From: JASHPR01 sp963833885
GTDB lineage: Bacteria; Actinomycetota; Actinomycetes; Streptosporangiales; Streptosporangiaceae
Reading direction: 5' to 3'
Assembly: GCA_963833885.1 (NCBI GenBank)
Contig: CAWHZU010000031.1
Span: forward strand, 248,001-312,000
DNA: 64,000 nucleotides
This document shows positions 49,850 through 59,098 of the stretch, piece by piece; position 1 is the stretch's first letter, and every line of letters starts with the position of its first letter. The position numbers were made by a program, and so were the translations under genes. Below the pieces are notes generated by a model. The model did not search any database and had not been told where the DNA came from. It worked only from the letters and a program-made list of their open reading frames with translations.

Positions 49850-52789
49850 GTGCTACGCAACCGAGTTCTGGCACTGGCGGCTTGTGCCCTCGCGGGCTTG
49901 GCGCTCCTCTCGACGGCCGTGGCCGCACCGGCGGCCGTGGCCAGGGCCGCGTCATCTCCCGCCACGTCGGTCCCGGCCTCCCTGGAAGGGGCCTACGAGG
50001 CCGCGCTGCACGTCCCGGCCGCCGACGTGGGCGGGATCCGCTCAGGGACGCTGCACACCGGCTCCGCGGCAGGCCGCGAGTGGGCGATCGCCAGCTTCAC
50101 CCCGGCACGGTCGGCGGCGAAGAAGGTCGCGGTCAACTTCCAGGACGGCGCCGCCAGCGGCGTCTTCACCAAGACCGGCGGCACCTGGCGCCTCGTGCAG
50201 ACCGGGCTGTACGGCTGCGGCGACGGCCTTCCGGCCAGCCTCAAGTCAGCGTGGCACCTGGCCGACCCGGCGGCCTGCAGCACGCCGGCCACGGCGCAGC
50301 GCGCGTCCGCGCAACGCGCCCTGGCAGCCTTGCCCGCGCCGGCGCGGGCAGCCGCGAAGGCGGCGAGCACCGCCAAGACGGCCACGGCGCCCGCCGCCAG
50401 CACGGCCGACCTGGGCCAGGAGATCGCGGCCATCGCGCTGAGCCAGGTCGGGGTCGAGGACACCCCGGCCGTGACGAACTTCAACGGCGTCGACTGCGAC
50501 CCGTACAGCACGCTCGTCGCCGGGTTCTCCGCGGACTCCGATGGCTGCGGCTACGACACGGGCTTCGGCGTCGAGAACGAGAACGAGACCTGGTGCTCCG
50601 ACTTCAACAAGTGGGTGTGGCAGCAGGCCGGGATCACCGCGGACATGAACACGCTCAACGCGGGCGCGGTGTCGTTCTACGACTGGGCGGTAGCCGACGG
50701 CCAGACCCCGCAGCTCGACACCGGAACGCCGCAGGCCGGTGACAGCGTCGTGTTCTTCGGCCCGGGAAACTTCCCGGACTTCGCCGACCACGTCGGCGTC
50801 ATCACCTCGGTCAGCTCCGACGGGACGATCGACATGGTCAACGGCGACTTCGCCGCAACCCCCGACGTCCACGCGGAGTACGACACCGGGATCACGAGCC
50901 TGAGCAGCTTCGGGGCTCAGGTCGAGGGACCGGGCGAGCAGTGGATTCTGGTGACCCCGCCGACCACCACTCAGCAGCCCAGCCCGACCGGGGGCATCAC
51001 CGGCCCACCGGTCGCGGTCGCCGGCACCACCGGCTCATTCCGCGCGTTCGGAGCGGTCAAGGGCGGCACGGTCAGCGCTTACTACTGGACGTTCGGGGAC
51101 GGCCGCACGACGAACGCCACCGGAGCGGACGTGACCCACGCGTTCAGCGAGCCCGGCACGTATACGGTCAGCGTGACGATCACGTCCAGCTTCGGGACCA
51201 TCGTCACCCTCGAGCGGAACGTTCGTGTTGTCGCCCCGTCGTCCGGCGTCGCGTCGGTCCCGAACGACGGGATCTGGTACGACCCGCTGCCGATCCTGCA
51301 GTACGTGTTCACCCGCTCGGCGGGCGGGCTGGCCGTCGACAGCTGGGACGGCGGAAGCTGGCTGCAGCTCACCGTCCCCGGCGATCCGTCCGCGACCGGG
51401 AACTTCGCCACGCTCGCCTACCCCGACGCCGCCAACGCGGACGCGATGACCCCGCACGCGTACTACCGCGCGGCGGACGGGTCCCTCGCCGAGACCTACC
51501 TGAGCACATCTGGCTGGGTGACACAGGAACTCCCGGGCCAGCCGGCGGCGGACGGCACGATCGTGGCGACGACCACGGCCAGCGGCGCGCCGGCGGTGTT
51601 CTTCGTCGACACGGCAGGGCGCGTCGCCGAGACCGCGCAGGGCTCCAGCGGCTGGGCGACCAGCGAACTGACGGGCGCAGCCGGCATCCGCGCGGCGTCA
51701 CTGACGCTGACCGACACGGTCAGCGGTCCCGAGATCTTCGCCGTGGGGCCGGCCGGCACGATCAGGGTCAGCTCGTCCGCCGACGGCCGGTGGTTCAGCC
51801 GGGACGTTCCGGCCAGGACCACTCCGGGCGGGTCGCTCGCGGCCCTGACCACGCCCGGCGGGCGCGCGGCCGTGGTCTACGTCAGCGCGCGCGGTGGCCT
51901 CGCGGAGGCGACCCAGGCCGGCCCGCTGACGGCCGGGCCCTGGGAGGTGACGGCCCTGCCCGGCTCCCCGGCGCGCAACAGCACGCTGGCGGCAACGACC
52001 TACCTGCTGCCGTCCATGATCCCCAGCACGCCCGGATCGTTCCCGCAGCCGCCCGGCTCGACCACACCGTCCAACGTCGCCGAGCCGCTCGGCACCGAGG
52101 CGTTCTTCCTGACCGCGTCCGGTTCGCCCGCGGTCAGCTACGACAGCGGAACGGGCTGGCAAACCGCGGCGCTGCCGGGCACGGCATCCAGCATCGCCAG
52201 GGCAAGCGCCTACCAGGTCGAGGAGGAACCGTCGGACCTGTTCCTGTCCAGCGCGAGCGGGCTGACCGAAGAGACCACCGGAGCCCGGAGCGGCGACCCG
52301 TCCGGCGCCTGGACGTCGATAGCACTGCCGGACACGCCGGCGACCTGGGCCGACCAGATCGTGCTCTACGCCGCCGACCCGGCGGACGCGGCCGCCGCCC
52401 AGGCCGCGGCTGCTGCCGCGGGCCTTCCGGCCAGCCAGGTCACGACGTCGTTCGCGGCTGCGTGGGCGGACACGCTGAGCGGTGAGTACCTGGTGTTCGC
52501 GGTCGGCGCACCGGCCGTCACCGCCCTGTACGTGAACGACTGCGGCTGGGCCAACCCGTCCGCCCTGCCCGCCGGGTCCACGCCGTTCTACTACTACGTC
52601 GGGACGTTCAACACGCTGCCCGGCGCCGACGCGTTCGTGAACGCCGCGAGCGACACCACAGCAGACACGCAGGCACTGGCAACCGATCTCGCTTACTACG
52701 CGCTGAACGGCTCGCTGCCCGCAGGCGTCACGTCGCTGCCCGCAGCGGTGGGCCCCACGTACACGTGCTCGGGCTCACCGTCGTTATGA
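49850..52789 (+). CDS. Secreted CHAP-domain protein with PKD and propeller-like regions
   Basis: The 979-residue protein starts with a Sec signal peptide (LRNRVLALAACALAGLALL, cleavage near AVA-RA). Next comes a small domain (about 40-140), an Ala-rich linker and a CHAP-like amidase domain (about 195-345) with probable nucleophile Cys249 in ETWCSDFNKW and His314 in FADHVGVI. A PKD domain follows (about 400-460, YWTFGDGRTT), then about 400 residues of repeated strands (VTQELPGQPAADG and similar) resembling a lectin-like propeller. CHAP enzymes cut peptidoglycan peptides or amide bonds. GGAAGGA precedes the GTG at 49850, which is favoured over an ATG nine codons upstream. It lies beside the MurNAc kinase gene, fitting a cell-wall salvage role. 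Confidence 0.75.
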   Translation: MLRNRVLALAACALAGLALLSTAVAAPAAVARAASSPATSVPASLEGAYEAALHVPAADVGGIRSGTLHTGSAAGREWAIASFTPARSAAKKVAVNFQDGAASGVFTKTGGTWRLVQTGLYGCGDGLPASLKSAWHLADPAACSTPATAQRASAQRALAALPAPARAAAKAASTAKTATAPAASTADLGQEIAAIALSQVGVEDTPAVTNFNGVDCDPYSTLVAGFSADSDGCGYDTGFGVENENETWCSDFNKWVWQQAGITADMNTLNAGAVSFYDWAVADGQTPQLDTGTPQAGDSVVFFGPGNFPDFADHVGVITSVSSDGTIDMVNGDFAATPDVHAEYDTGITSLSSFGAQVEGPGEQWILVTPPTTTQQPSPTGGITGPPVAVAGTTGSFRAFGAVKGGTVSAYYWTFGDGRTTNATGADVTHAFSEPGTYTVSVTITSSFGTIVTLERNVRVVAPSSGVASVPNDGIWYDPLPILQYVFTRSAGGLAVDSWDGGSWLQLTVPGDPSATGNFATLAYPDAANADAMTPHAYYRAADGSLAETYLSTSGWVTQELPGQPAADGTIVATTTASGAPAVFFVDTAGRVAETAQGSSGWATSELTGAAGIRAASLTLTDTVSGPEIFAVGPAGTIRVSSSADGRWFSRDVPARTTPGGSLAALTTPGGRAAVVYVSARGGLAEATQAGPLTAGPWEVTALPGSPARNSTLAATTYLLPSMIPSTPGSFPQPPGSTTPSNVAEPLGTEAFFLTASGSPAVSYDSGTGWQTAALPGTASSIARASAYQVEEEPSDLFLSSASGLTEETTGARSGDPSGAWTSIALPDTPATWADQIVLYAADPADAAAAQAAAAAAGLPASQVTTSFAAAWADTLSGEYLVFAVGAPAVTALYVNDCGWANPSALPAGSTPFYYYVGTFNTLPGADAFVNAASDTTADTQALATDLAYYALNGSLPAGVTSLPAAVGPTYTCSGSPSL

Positions 52790-53038
52790 GCGCCGCGGCC
52801 GGTCCGTTGTGCCACCTAGGGGTCAGCGATTCCCAGCTGATCGACCGTCTTGCCCGCCCTGACCGACTCCAAGCTGGTCTTGACCGGGTCGCCGTCCCCG
52901 AGATCGGCACATCAGCCGTCCGAGCGCACGCACCCCAGCCGCCCGGCGTCTCGCCTCGCCTCACTCCAGAATCAACGCGCCAAGGACCTGCCTTGAGGGA
53001 TCGGCGCCCCCGGCTGATGCTCTTGACGAGCAAAGCAG

Positions 53039-53983
53039 GTGCATGTGTTGTCTCTCGCGGGCAGGCTTGCGGTGGTGATTGGGATAGAGATCGAATTCCC
53101 CGTCGCGGATGGGGTCCTGTCAGGCGTTGACTTCGGCGGTCACGGCGAGGGCGTGCTGCTCGTCCACGGAAGCGGACACAACTCCGCGGCATGGATGGAC
53201 GTGGCTTCCCATCTGGTCGGCCACTGCCATCCGGTTGCCCTCGACCTGCGTGGTCACGGGCAGACCGAGCTCAGCTCCAGCGGACCGGAGCAGTACTGGC
53301 GTGATATCGGCAGCGTCGTCACAGCGCTGTCCTGGGACCGCCCCGTGCTGGTGGGCCATTCCACCGGCGGGTATGCGGTGACGGCAGCGGCCGCGAGTGG
53401 GCTGGTGCAGCCGGCTGCTCTGTGCGTCGTGGACGGTGTGGTGCTCGATGACCGTGACACCTCGCTCGCCGAACATGCCGCGGTGCGGACCCCGGAGGCA
53501 GCGGCCCGCCTGCGGAACATGTTCCGCTACGGCTGGACGGCCGACGGCGGGGAGATGCACGCCTACATCGAGCAGTGCGTGCGAGAGGCCGGAACGGACT
53601 GGCTCAACGCCGGAGCGCGGCCCGGGCTTGTCCGGGAGGTCGTGCGGCGCTGCTTCCTCCGCCAAGGTCCCTGGCGGGTGCGCCGCCCAGCCATCGAGGA
53701 GATCGCTGCCGTCAGTGCCGTCGAGCCCGGTGCGGCGGTCTTTCCGAGCGTCGACATCTATGACCGTCTCACCACCCCGATGACGATCGTGCTGGCCGAC
53801 GACGGCTTCTACACCTCGCGCCGCGACGAGGTGCGGGCCATCGTCCATGCGGTGCCCGGCCGCAGGCTGGTCCAGATCTCCTCGAACCACAACGTCCCCA
53901 TGACCCGGCCCGCTGACCTCGCCGCGGTCATTGTCGACCTGGTGCGCGGCCGAGCCTCGACGTCAGCCGGCGACGCTGGCTGA
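53039..53983 (+). CDS. Alpha/beta hydrolase
   Basis: The protein (up to 314 residues) has the alpha/beta hydrolase core: VLLVHGSGHNSAAW oxyanion region, LDLRGHGQT, the nucleophile elbow GHSTGGYAV with its Ser near residue 109, an acidic ADDGFYT segment and a late His in SSNHNVPM. It is a cytoplasmic esterase or lyase-like enzyme of unknown substrate. The GTG at 53039 is the most upstream start; GTGs at 53072 and 53075 are equally possible and begin closer to the conserved fold. The 249 bp upstream hold no gene I can support. Confidence 0.8.
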   Translation: MHVLSLAGRLAVVIGIEIEFPVADGVLSGVDFGGHGEGVLLVHGSGHNSAAWMDVASHLVGHCHPVALDLRGHGQTELSSSGPEQYWRDIGSVVTALSWDRPVLVGHSTGGYAVTAAAASGLVQPAALCVVDGVVLDDRDTSLAEHAAVRTPEAAARLRNMFRYGWTADGGEMHAYIEQCVREAGTDWLNAGARPGLVREVVRRCFLRQGPWRVRRPAIEEIAAVSAVEPGAAVFPSVDIYDRLTTPMTIVLADDGFYTSRRDEVRAIVHAVPGRRLVQISSNHNVPMTRPADLAAVIVDLVRGRASTSAGDAG

Positions 53984-54008
53984 TCCTCCGCTCCCGGAAG
54001 GAGTTGTT

Positions 54009-54170
54009 GTGCATCATTCTGCGGCCCCGCCTATCAGGGAGATCCCCGTGGCAGACAAGGGAGCCGGACCGTACGTGCAGGGCGTACGTGCGGACGGTTT
54101 CCTCGCGTCCAGCGCGCTACCATCGGAACTGGCGCTGGGAGGGTGCCGCCGGGTCCGCGGGAAGGACTGA
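54009..54170 (+). pseudogene. Possible RidA-like N-terminal fragment
   Basis: A GTG at 54009 with GGAAGGAG 5 nt upstream opens 53 codons. The segment AGPYVQGVRADGFLASSALP resembles the N-terminal part of RidA/YjgF proteins (GPYSQAVRAGDFLFVSGQLP), but the frame ends after about 53 residues instead of about 125. It could be a decayed gene fragment or chance. It lies in the 269-bp gap before the ankyrin gene. Confidence 0.25.
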
Positions 54171-54252
54171 GTCCACCTCTGGCACGGCGAAGTTGTGGCT
54201 GTGGCTTCTTCCTCGGCCTGAGCGCGGACCGCGGGCCGGCGAGGGAGACGCC

Positions 54253-56178
54253 ATGTCTGATTCGCTTCCTGAGCGTCCCGATCTGGGACAGCTGCGGCGC
54301 CGTGCGAAGGAACTGCGCGACGCGGCCCGGCGCGGCGATACCGCAGCCTTGGAGCGGTTCGCCCGTCACCACCCCTCCGCGCCCGAGAGCGCGGTCAGTC
54401 TGGCCGCCGCGCAGCTGGTCATCGCCCGCGAGCTGGGCTTTGCGAGCTGGCCGCGGCTGAAGGCCGCCGTCGACGCCGAAGCCGCCTCCGGCCAGGAGGT
54501 GCGCGCGTTCCTGGCCGCCTCCGTTGACGGCCGCCTGCGGCAGGCCAGCGATATCCTGCGCGCCGACCCGGGCATCACGGGCCGCAGCCTGCTTGCCGCC
54601 ACAGTGCTCGGCGACGCCGATGTGGTTCGGGAGTTGCTGGCCGCCGACCCAGCGGCCGCGGTGGCCATCGACGATGCCCGCGGCTGGCCGCCGCTGTTGT
54701 ACGCCTGCTATTCGCGGTGGCCTCAGATCGAACCCGGCCGGGCAGCCGGGCTGGCCGACGTGGTCGGCGTGCTGCTCAGCGCAGGGGCAAGCGCGGACAC
54801 CAACGACGGGGGCCGCGCTCGCTACCGGTCAGCCCTGAAGGGGTCGGTGGAGGTCAACAACCCCGGCATCACCGCGGCACTGCTCGATGCCGGGGCCAGC
54901 CCTGACCGGGGTCAGCCGATCGGCGAGGCCGTCGGTCATCGTGACCACCGCTGCCTGCGGCTGCTGCTCGCCCACGGCGCCCGGGTGGCCGGAACATGGG
55001 CCGTCGGCGCCGCGGTCTACCACGATGATCCTGGCGCGCTTTCGCTGCTGCTCGACGCCCTGCGGTCCAGCGGGAGCGACACGGCGCGCATGGCGACCGA
55101 GGCGCTGCCCGACGCTGCGGCTCATGCGTCGCTGCCCGTCGTCGCCGCCCTCCTGGGCGCCGGAGCAGACCCCAGCGCCGAGGAGGACGGGGCGTCGGCG
55201 CTGCGCCTGGCGGTCCGGGCCGGCCGGATCGATACGGCGGCACGGCTGCGGGCTGCCGGGGCCAGCGACGATGACACCGACATCGACCACTTGATCGGCG
55301 CCTGCCTCAACGCCGACCGCTCTGCAGCCGAGAGCGCCCTGGCGGGCCACCCGGGCCTGCTGGGCCAGCTCACCGGCCAGGACCGGGCGGTGATCGTCGA
55401 CGCCGCCGGCACCAGCCCGGCTGGCGCCATCGCCCTCATGCTCGACCTCGGCTTCTCCCCGCACGCACGCAATGATCTCGGGGAGCAGCCGCTGCACTCG
55501 GCTGCCTATTCCGGGAACGCGGAGGTCGTCCGGCTGCTTCTGCACGCGGGGGCCGACGTCGACGCGCGCGACGCCCGGTTCGATTCCACCCCGCTGACCT
55601 TCGCCACGGTCGGCAGCGGCGAGCAGGTGGGCAAGCCCGGCGACTGGGCCGACACCGTGCGCCTGCTGATCGAGGTCGGCGCCTCCCGCCGCGGCGTGTG
55701 GATCTCCGGGAAACCACCCAGCGAGGAGATCATCGGCCTGCTGCAGCGTTACGGCATCACCCCCGGCGAGCCGGCCGGTGACCAGCCGGATGACGAGGCC
55801 GGGGTGCCCGGCCCGATCGGGACCGGCGTCATGGCCGACATCGCCAGGCATCTCGAGGCCGCTTACCGCGACGGCGACCTGGGCCTGCTCGGCTCGCTGC
55901 TGCACCCGGAGGTCCAGTGGACCGGGCTGTGCGGCAACAGCGAGCAGGTGCTCGACTGGTATCGCGCCATACGTGCGGACGGCACCGTGGCCACGGTTCA
56001 CAGCGTGGAAGTCGACCGTGATGCCGTCGTGCTCGGGCTCGCCGTCTCCCGCGAGGCCGAAGGAGCCCGGCCCGCCCCGCCACAGCAGCTCTACCAGGTC
56101 TTCACCGTCGACGGCACCTTGATCACCGGCATCCGGGTCTACCCCGACCACCACAGCGCGCTTACCCGCGATCGATAG
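54253..56178 (+). CDS. Ankyrin-repeat protein with C-terminal SnoaL-like domain
   Basis: The 641-residue protein starts with a helical region (LGQLRRRAKELRDAARRGD), then about ten degenerate ankyrin repeats (about 90-510; the clearest reads DLGEQPLHSAAYSGNAEVVRLLLHAGADV). The last 130 residues (MADIARHLEAAYRDGDLGLLGSLLHPEVQW onward) form a SnoaL/NTF2-like domain, a small pocket fold used by many enzymes and binding proteins. It has no signal peptide. GAGGGAGA stands before the ATG at 54253; the longer upstream frame is not coding. The role is probably protein binding, with a possible ligand-binding tail. Confidence 0.85.
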   Translation: MSDSLPERPDLGQLRRRAKELRDAARRGDTAALERFARHHPSAPESAVSLAAAQLVIARELGFASWPRLKAAVDAEAASGQEVRAFLAASVDGRLRQASDILRADPGITGRSLLAATVLGDADVVRELLAADPAAAVAIDDARGWPPLLYACYSRWPQIEPGRAAGLADVVGVLLSAGASADTNDGGRARYRSALKGSVEVNNPGITAALLDAGASPDRGQPIGEAVGHRDHRCLRLLLAHGARVAGTWAVGAAVYHDDPGALSLLLDALRSSGSDTARMATEALPDAAAHASLPVVAALLGAGADPSAEEDGASALRLAVRAGRIDTAARLRAAGASDDDTDIDHLIGACLNADRSAAESALAGHPGLLGQLTGQDRAVIVDAAGTSPAGAIALMLDLGFSPHARNDLGEQPLHSAAYSGNAEVVRLLLHAGADVDARDARFDSTPLTFATVGSGEQVGKPGDWADTVRLLIEVGASRRGVWISGKPPSEEIIGLLQRYGITPGEPAGDQPDDEAGVPGPIGTGVMADIARHLEAAYRDGDLGLLGSLLHPEVQWTGLCGNSEQVLDWYRAIRADGTVATVHSVEVDRDAVVLGLAVSREAEGARPAPPQQLYQVFTVDGTLITGIRVYPDHHSALTRDR

Positions 56179-56197
56179 CCAGCCGCCGGTTATGCCA

Positions 56198-57265
56198 TCA
56201 TCCGGCGTCGGCCCAGGCCCGGTAGGTCGTCTGCACGGCCGCCCGGCGACCTGGGCTGGCCAAGACGTCCGTGCAGTCGACCCACTGCTCGATCGAGCCA
56301 ACCATGGGCGGCAGCCGCGCGACATCGGGATCGGTGATGCAGGAAAGAAGTCCCTCCGGCACCGCCTGGTCCACCGTGCGGTAAGGCCGGTCGAAGAAGG
56401 GAATCACCGCGGACTCGGGTGCTGGCCGCCCCTGCTCGCGCTGGATTCCCAGGAGCACCTCGCAGGCAGTGGCCAGGGCGGTCTCGCGTTCCCGCCATCC
56501 GGGCGCTGCGGCGGCCGCGTCGAGCAGGGGCCCGAGCCTGGCTGCGACGGGGAGCGAGCGGAAGGCGGTGCCCCGCCACTTGGCGTAAGGCGCCCACCGC
56601 CGGGACAGCATGAACGCCAGCCAGAGCAGGTCCCCTGCCAGGCCCGCGCTCAGCAGCCGCGAGCCGAGTTCGTCGCCTGCCTGGGCGGACCGGCCCACCA
56701 TCGGCAGCAACTGGCAGAGCCGCTGCCAGCCTGCGGCCAGCACGTATAGCTCGACGTCTGCCGGATACCAGGCCAGCAGCGTCCGGACCGCCGCCAGCGT
56801 GTGGGTCCGGTCGGTGAACACCGGGCCAGCGGTCACCTCCAGCACGCTCTGGCCGGTCATGCTCAGCCAGTCCAGCACTGACAGCCCTCCGGTCGGATCC
56901 ACTCCCAGCCGGCTGGCTACGAAGTCCACGACGGTGGCGACCTCGACCTTGTGAGAGACGGAGGAGTCCCAGGTGACCGGGAACCGCACCGGGAACTCAC
57001 CGAACCGTTCCGGCAGTCTCTCTTCCAGCATCCGGCTGATCCGCGGCACCTGGTCACGATCGTCCTCGTCGACCAGCAGCGTCAGCCGGCACCCCCAGTC
57101 GTGATCGCGGCTCATCTCGTCATCCAGGCCGAGCACATCTGATCCCGAACCCAGCCGCGCCGACGCATACCGTAGCCCTGGCAGGGCCTGGCTCAGCAGC
57201 GGCTCCACGACATCGGTGAAGAACCTGTGAGCCAGCTCGGCTCCGCGCAGATCACGATCAGCCAC
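56198..57265 (-). CDS. DUF4037 domain protein (nucleotidyltransferase-like)
   Basis: The 355-residue protein carries RLGSGSDVLGLDDEMSRDHDWG (residues about 38-59, split GSGSDVLG and SRDHDWG), the modified nucleotidyltransferase motif of DUF4037 proteins, with a helical C-terminal half (WYPADVELYVLAAGWQRL onward). Related folds transfer nucleotides to small molecules or proteins, but activity in this family is not established to my knowledge. It converges on the ankyrin gene with a 19-bp gap and has no evident operon partners. Confidence 0.83.
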   Translation of the reverse strand: MADRDLRGAELAHRFFTDVVEPLLSQALPGLRYASARLGSGSDVLGLDDEMSRDHDWGCRLTLLVDEDDRDQVPRISRMLEERLPERFGEFPVRFPVTWDSSVSHKVEVATVVDFVASRLGVDPTGGLSVLDWLSMTGQSVLEVTAGPVFTDRTHTLAAVRTLLAWYPADVELYVLAAGWQRLCQLLPMVGRSAQAGDELGSRLLSAGLAGDLLWLAFMLSRRWAPYAKWRGTAFRSLPVAARLGPLLDAAAAAPGWRERETALATACEVLLGIQREQGRPAPESAVIPFFDRPYRTVDQAVPEGLLSCITDPDVARLPPMVGSIEQWVDCTDVLASPGRRAAVQTTYRAWADAG

Positions 57266-57384
57266 ATCGGCAGCCCATCAGATCGGCGCGGTCAGCAGCT
57301 ACTCATTTCAAGCCGTCCGTCGATTACCGGCATCGATAGCGGACCGGTACAGGGCGTATACGAGCTGCTCCGGTCGGTGCAGGG

Positions 57385-58074
57385 CTACAGGCTGGTCCAC
57401 CAGGCATCGACAATCACGTCGTGGGCGATGCCGGTGTCGACGGTGTGATGCAGCCCGAGGCTGACGATACGGTCACCGTGCGGGTGGAACGGCCGGGTGG
57501 GGTCTTCGCCCAGCACGGGGCCGAAGGCATCGATGAGCGGCTTCCAGAGACCGGCCCAGTTGCGCCCTGGCCCGGTCGTCAGCGCGATGTTCAGCCCGAC
57601 CGGGCCCGGATCGATGGTGACCGCCTGCACCGCAAGCCGATCGTGGAGCTTTTGTTTCCACTCTGTGCGTTCATAGGACCCAGCCATCCGGGTCGAGAAC
57701 TGCGGGGTGGCTGCGGCCGTGCCCGGCTGGGCGGGTCCCACTGCTAATGACGACGGCCCGTGGATCTTGCGGCCGAAGATAGCTGCCACCCGCCGCGGGC
57801 CCAGCCGCTGAGCGACCGGGAACAGGTAGTTGTCCAGGTCATGGCCGCCATCAATCAGTGAGACGCCATCGCTGAACCCAACGATCAGCTCGGCAGCAAC
57901 CCGGCCGCTCGCAGTCGCCAGCACCGGCCCGGCTATGGCGTCCACGTGCGCCAGGAAGCGGGCGAGCTTCACCTGGCTGGGATGCCCTGCACGATCCCAG
58001 CTGGCCAGCTGCGGCTTGACGCTCTGCCGCATAACGCCTACCGGGCGGCGGTAAACCATTGCCATGTGAGTCAT
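57385..58074 (-). CDS. Conserved hypothetical protein
   Basis: The 229-residue frame has convincing coding composition and a natural start (THMAMVYRRPVGVM) but I do not recognise the family. It has no signal peptide or membrane helix. Notable segments are FSDGVSLIDGGHDLDNYLFPVAQRL, with several acidic residues, and the ending RPFHPHGDRIVSLGLHHTVD, rich in His. The Asp/His pattern recalls RusA-like nucleases, but I have no firm support for that. It stands alone between DUF4037 and a divergent methyltransferase gene. Confidence 0.6.
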   Translation of the reverse strand: MTHMAMVYRRPVGVMRQSVKPQLASWDRAGHPSQVKLARFLAHVDAIAGPVLATASGRVAAELIVGFSDGVSLIDGGHDLDNYLFPVAQRLGPRRVAAIFGRKIHGPSSLAVGPAQPGTAAATPQFSTRMAGSYERTEWKQKLHDRLAVQAVTIDPGPVGLNIALTTGPGRNWAGLWKPLIDAFGPVLGEDPTRPFHPHGDRIVSLGLHHTVDTGIAHDVIVDAWWTSL

Positions 58075-58309
58075 CCTCGTGCTCGTCCGCAGCCGATGGC
58101 AACCATCCGATACTCCAGGTGCGATCCACTTCCGGCGATCTCGCTCCCTTTATTAGTTAAATGGTTCGAGTTGCCACCTCGCGGTCAAACAGTTCGTCTT
58201 TGTCGGGAGGCGATCATGAAAAGGTGAATTCGCTCACGGGCTTGTCGCATGTATCATCCAAGAGTTAGCGGCGGCTGCGCGCGGCGCCGCCAAGTCGGTG
58301 TGACTAGTA

Positions 58310-59074
58310 ATGTACGGTGACGGAATGCGTGCCGTAATAGATGCAAACGTCAAGTGGTCGCGCGCAACCGAACGACGCTTGCGGCTGCCAACGGACAAGA
58401 CGCTCTGGAGACGTTTCGAGCGCGAGGCCGCCGCGCTGATCCGTGCACTCCCTGATGGCGCCACAGTTCTAGATCTCGGAGGAGGTCGTCGGTGCGTCTA
58501 TGCCTCGGCTGTCGAACCACCTGGTCGTGTGCGCCTAATAGCAGTTGACATTTCCCCAGAGGAACTGGCCTTGAACGAGGACGCGGCCGAGAAATATACC
58601 GCTGACGTGGCAGCGGGCCTTCCGCTCCCGACATCATCGGTGGATCTGATTCTGTCTCGAGCGCTACTGGAGCATGTTGCCGACGTTCCGGCGTCGGTCC
58701 GGCACATGGCGCGGGTCCTCAAGCCGGGGGGCGTTGCGTTGCACTTCGTTCCTGGGCGCTATTCGCTATTCGGCATGCTGGCTAGAGTATTGCCCTTTGA
58801 CCCTCTCGTCCGTTTGGTACATGCCATTATGCCATGGACGCGAGACCAGGTCGGATTTCCGATTTACTACGACAGTTGTTATCCAACAGCCCTCGAGAGA
58901 GAATTTCTTGGCTCCGGCTTCTCGGAAGTTGAGACGTGGATTACTTGGGCGCAGCCGGGGTATTTCGAGGCCATTTACCCGTTGTTTCTTCTGTACGCGC
59001 TCTACGAATGGATAACGCGGAATCTTCGATTGCGGACGCTCGCTGCATATACCGTAGTGCGAGCAGTTCGCTGA
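58310..59074 (+). CDS. Class I SAM-dependent methyltransferase
   Basis: The 254-residue protein has the SAM-binding fold: motif I VLDLGGGRRCVYAS (about 53-66), the acidic VDIS after strand 2, LPLPTSSVDLILSRALLEHV and the LKPGGVALHFVPGRYS motif of methyltransf_11 proteins. The C-terminus has aromatic, partly hydrophobic helices (FEAIYPLFLLYALYEWI), suggesting a lipid or polyketide-like substrate or membrane contact. The gene and its 235-bp upstream region are clearly less GC-rich than the neighbours and use codons such as TTA-free but A/T-ending triplets, a sign of horizontal transfer. An ATG at 58325 is an alternative start. Confidence 0.82.
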   Translation: MYGDGMRAVIDANVKWSRATERRLRLPTDKTLWRRFEREAAALIRALPDGATVLDLGGGRRCVYASAVEPPGRVRLIAVDISPEELALNEDAAEKYTADVAAGLPLPTSSVDLILSRALLEHVADVPASVRHMARVLKPGGVALHFVPGRYSLFGMLARVLPFDPLVRLVHAIMPWTRDQVGFPIYYDSCYPTALEREFLGSGFSEVETWITWAQPGYFEAIYPLFLLYALYEWITRNLRLRTLAAYTVVRAVR

Positions 59075-59098
59075 CAATTCCGACAAGGGTAAAGCCTG

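Noticed and set aside
52790..53038. Possible gene remnant on the minus strand (about 30 codons ending at 52815)
   Set aside because: The peptide looks protein-like (DGDPVKTSLESVRAGK) but is bounded by a stop 30 codons upstream and I cannot match it to a family; left as gene-free DNA.
57385..58074. RusA-like resolvase for the unknown 229-residue protein
   Set aside because: Only scattered Asp and His residues agree; no diagnostic motif could be identified.
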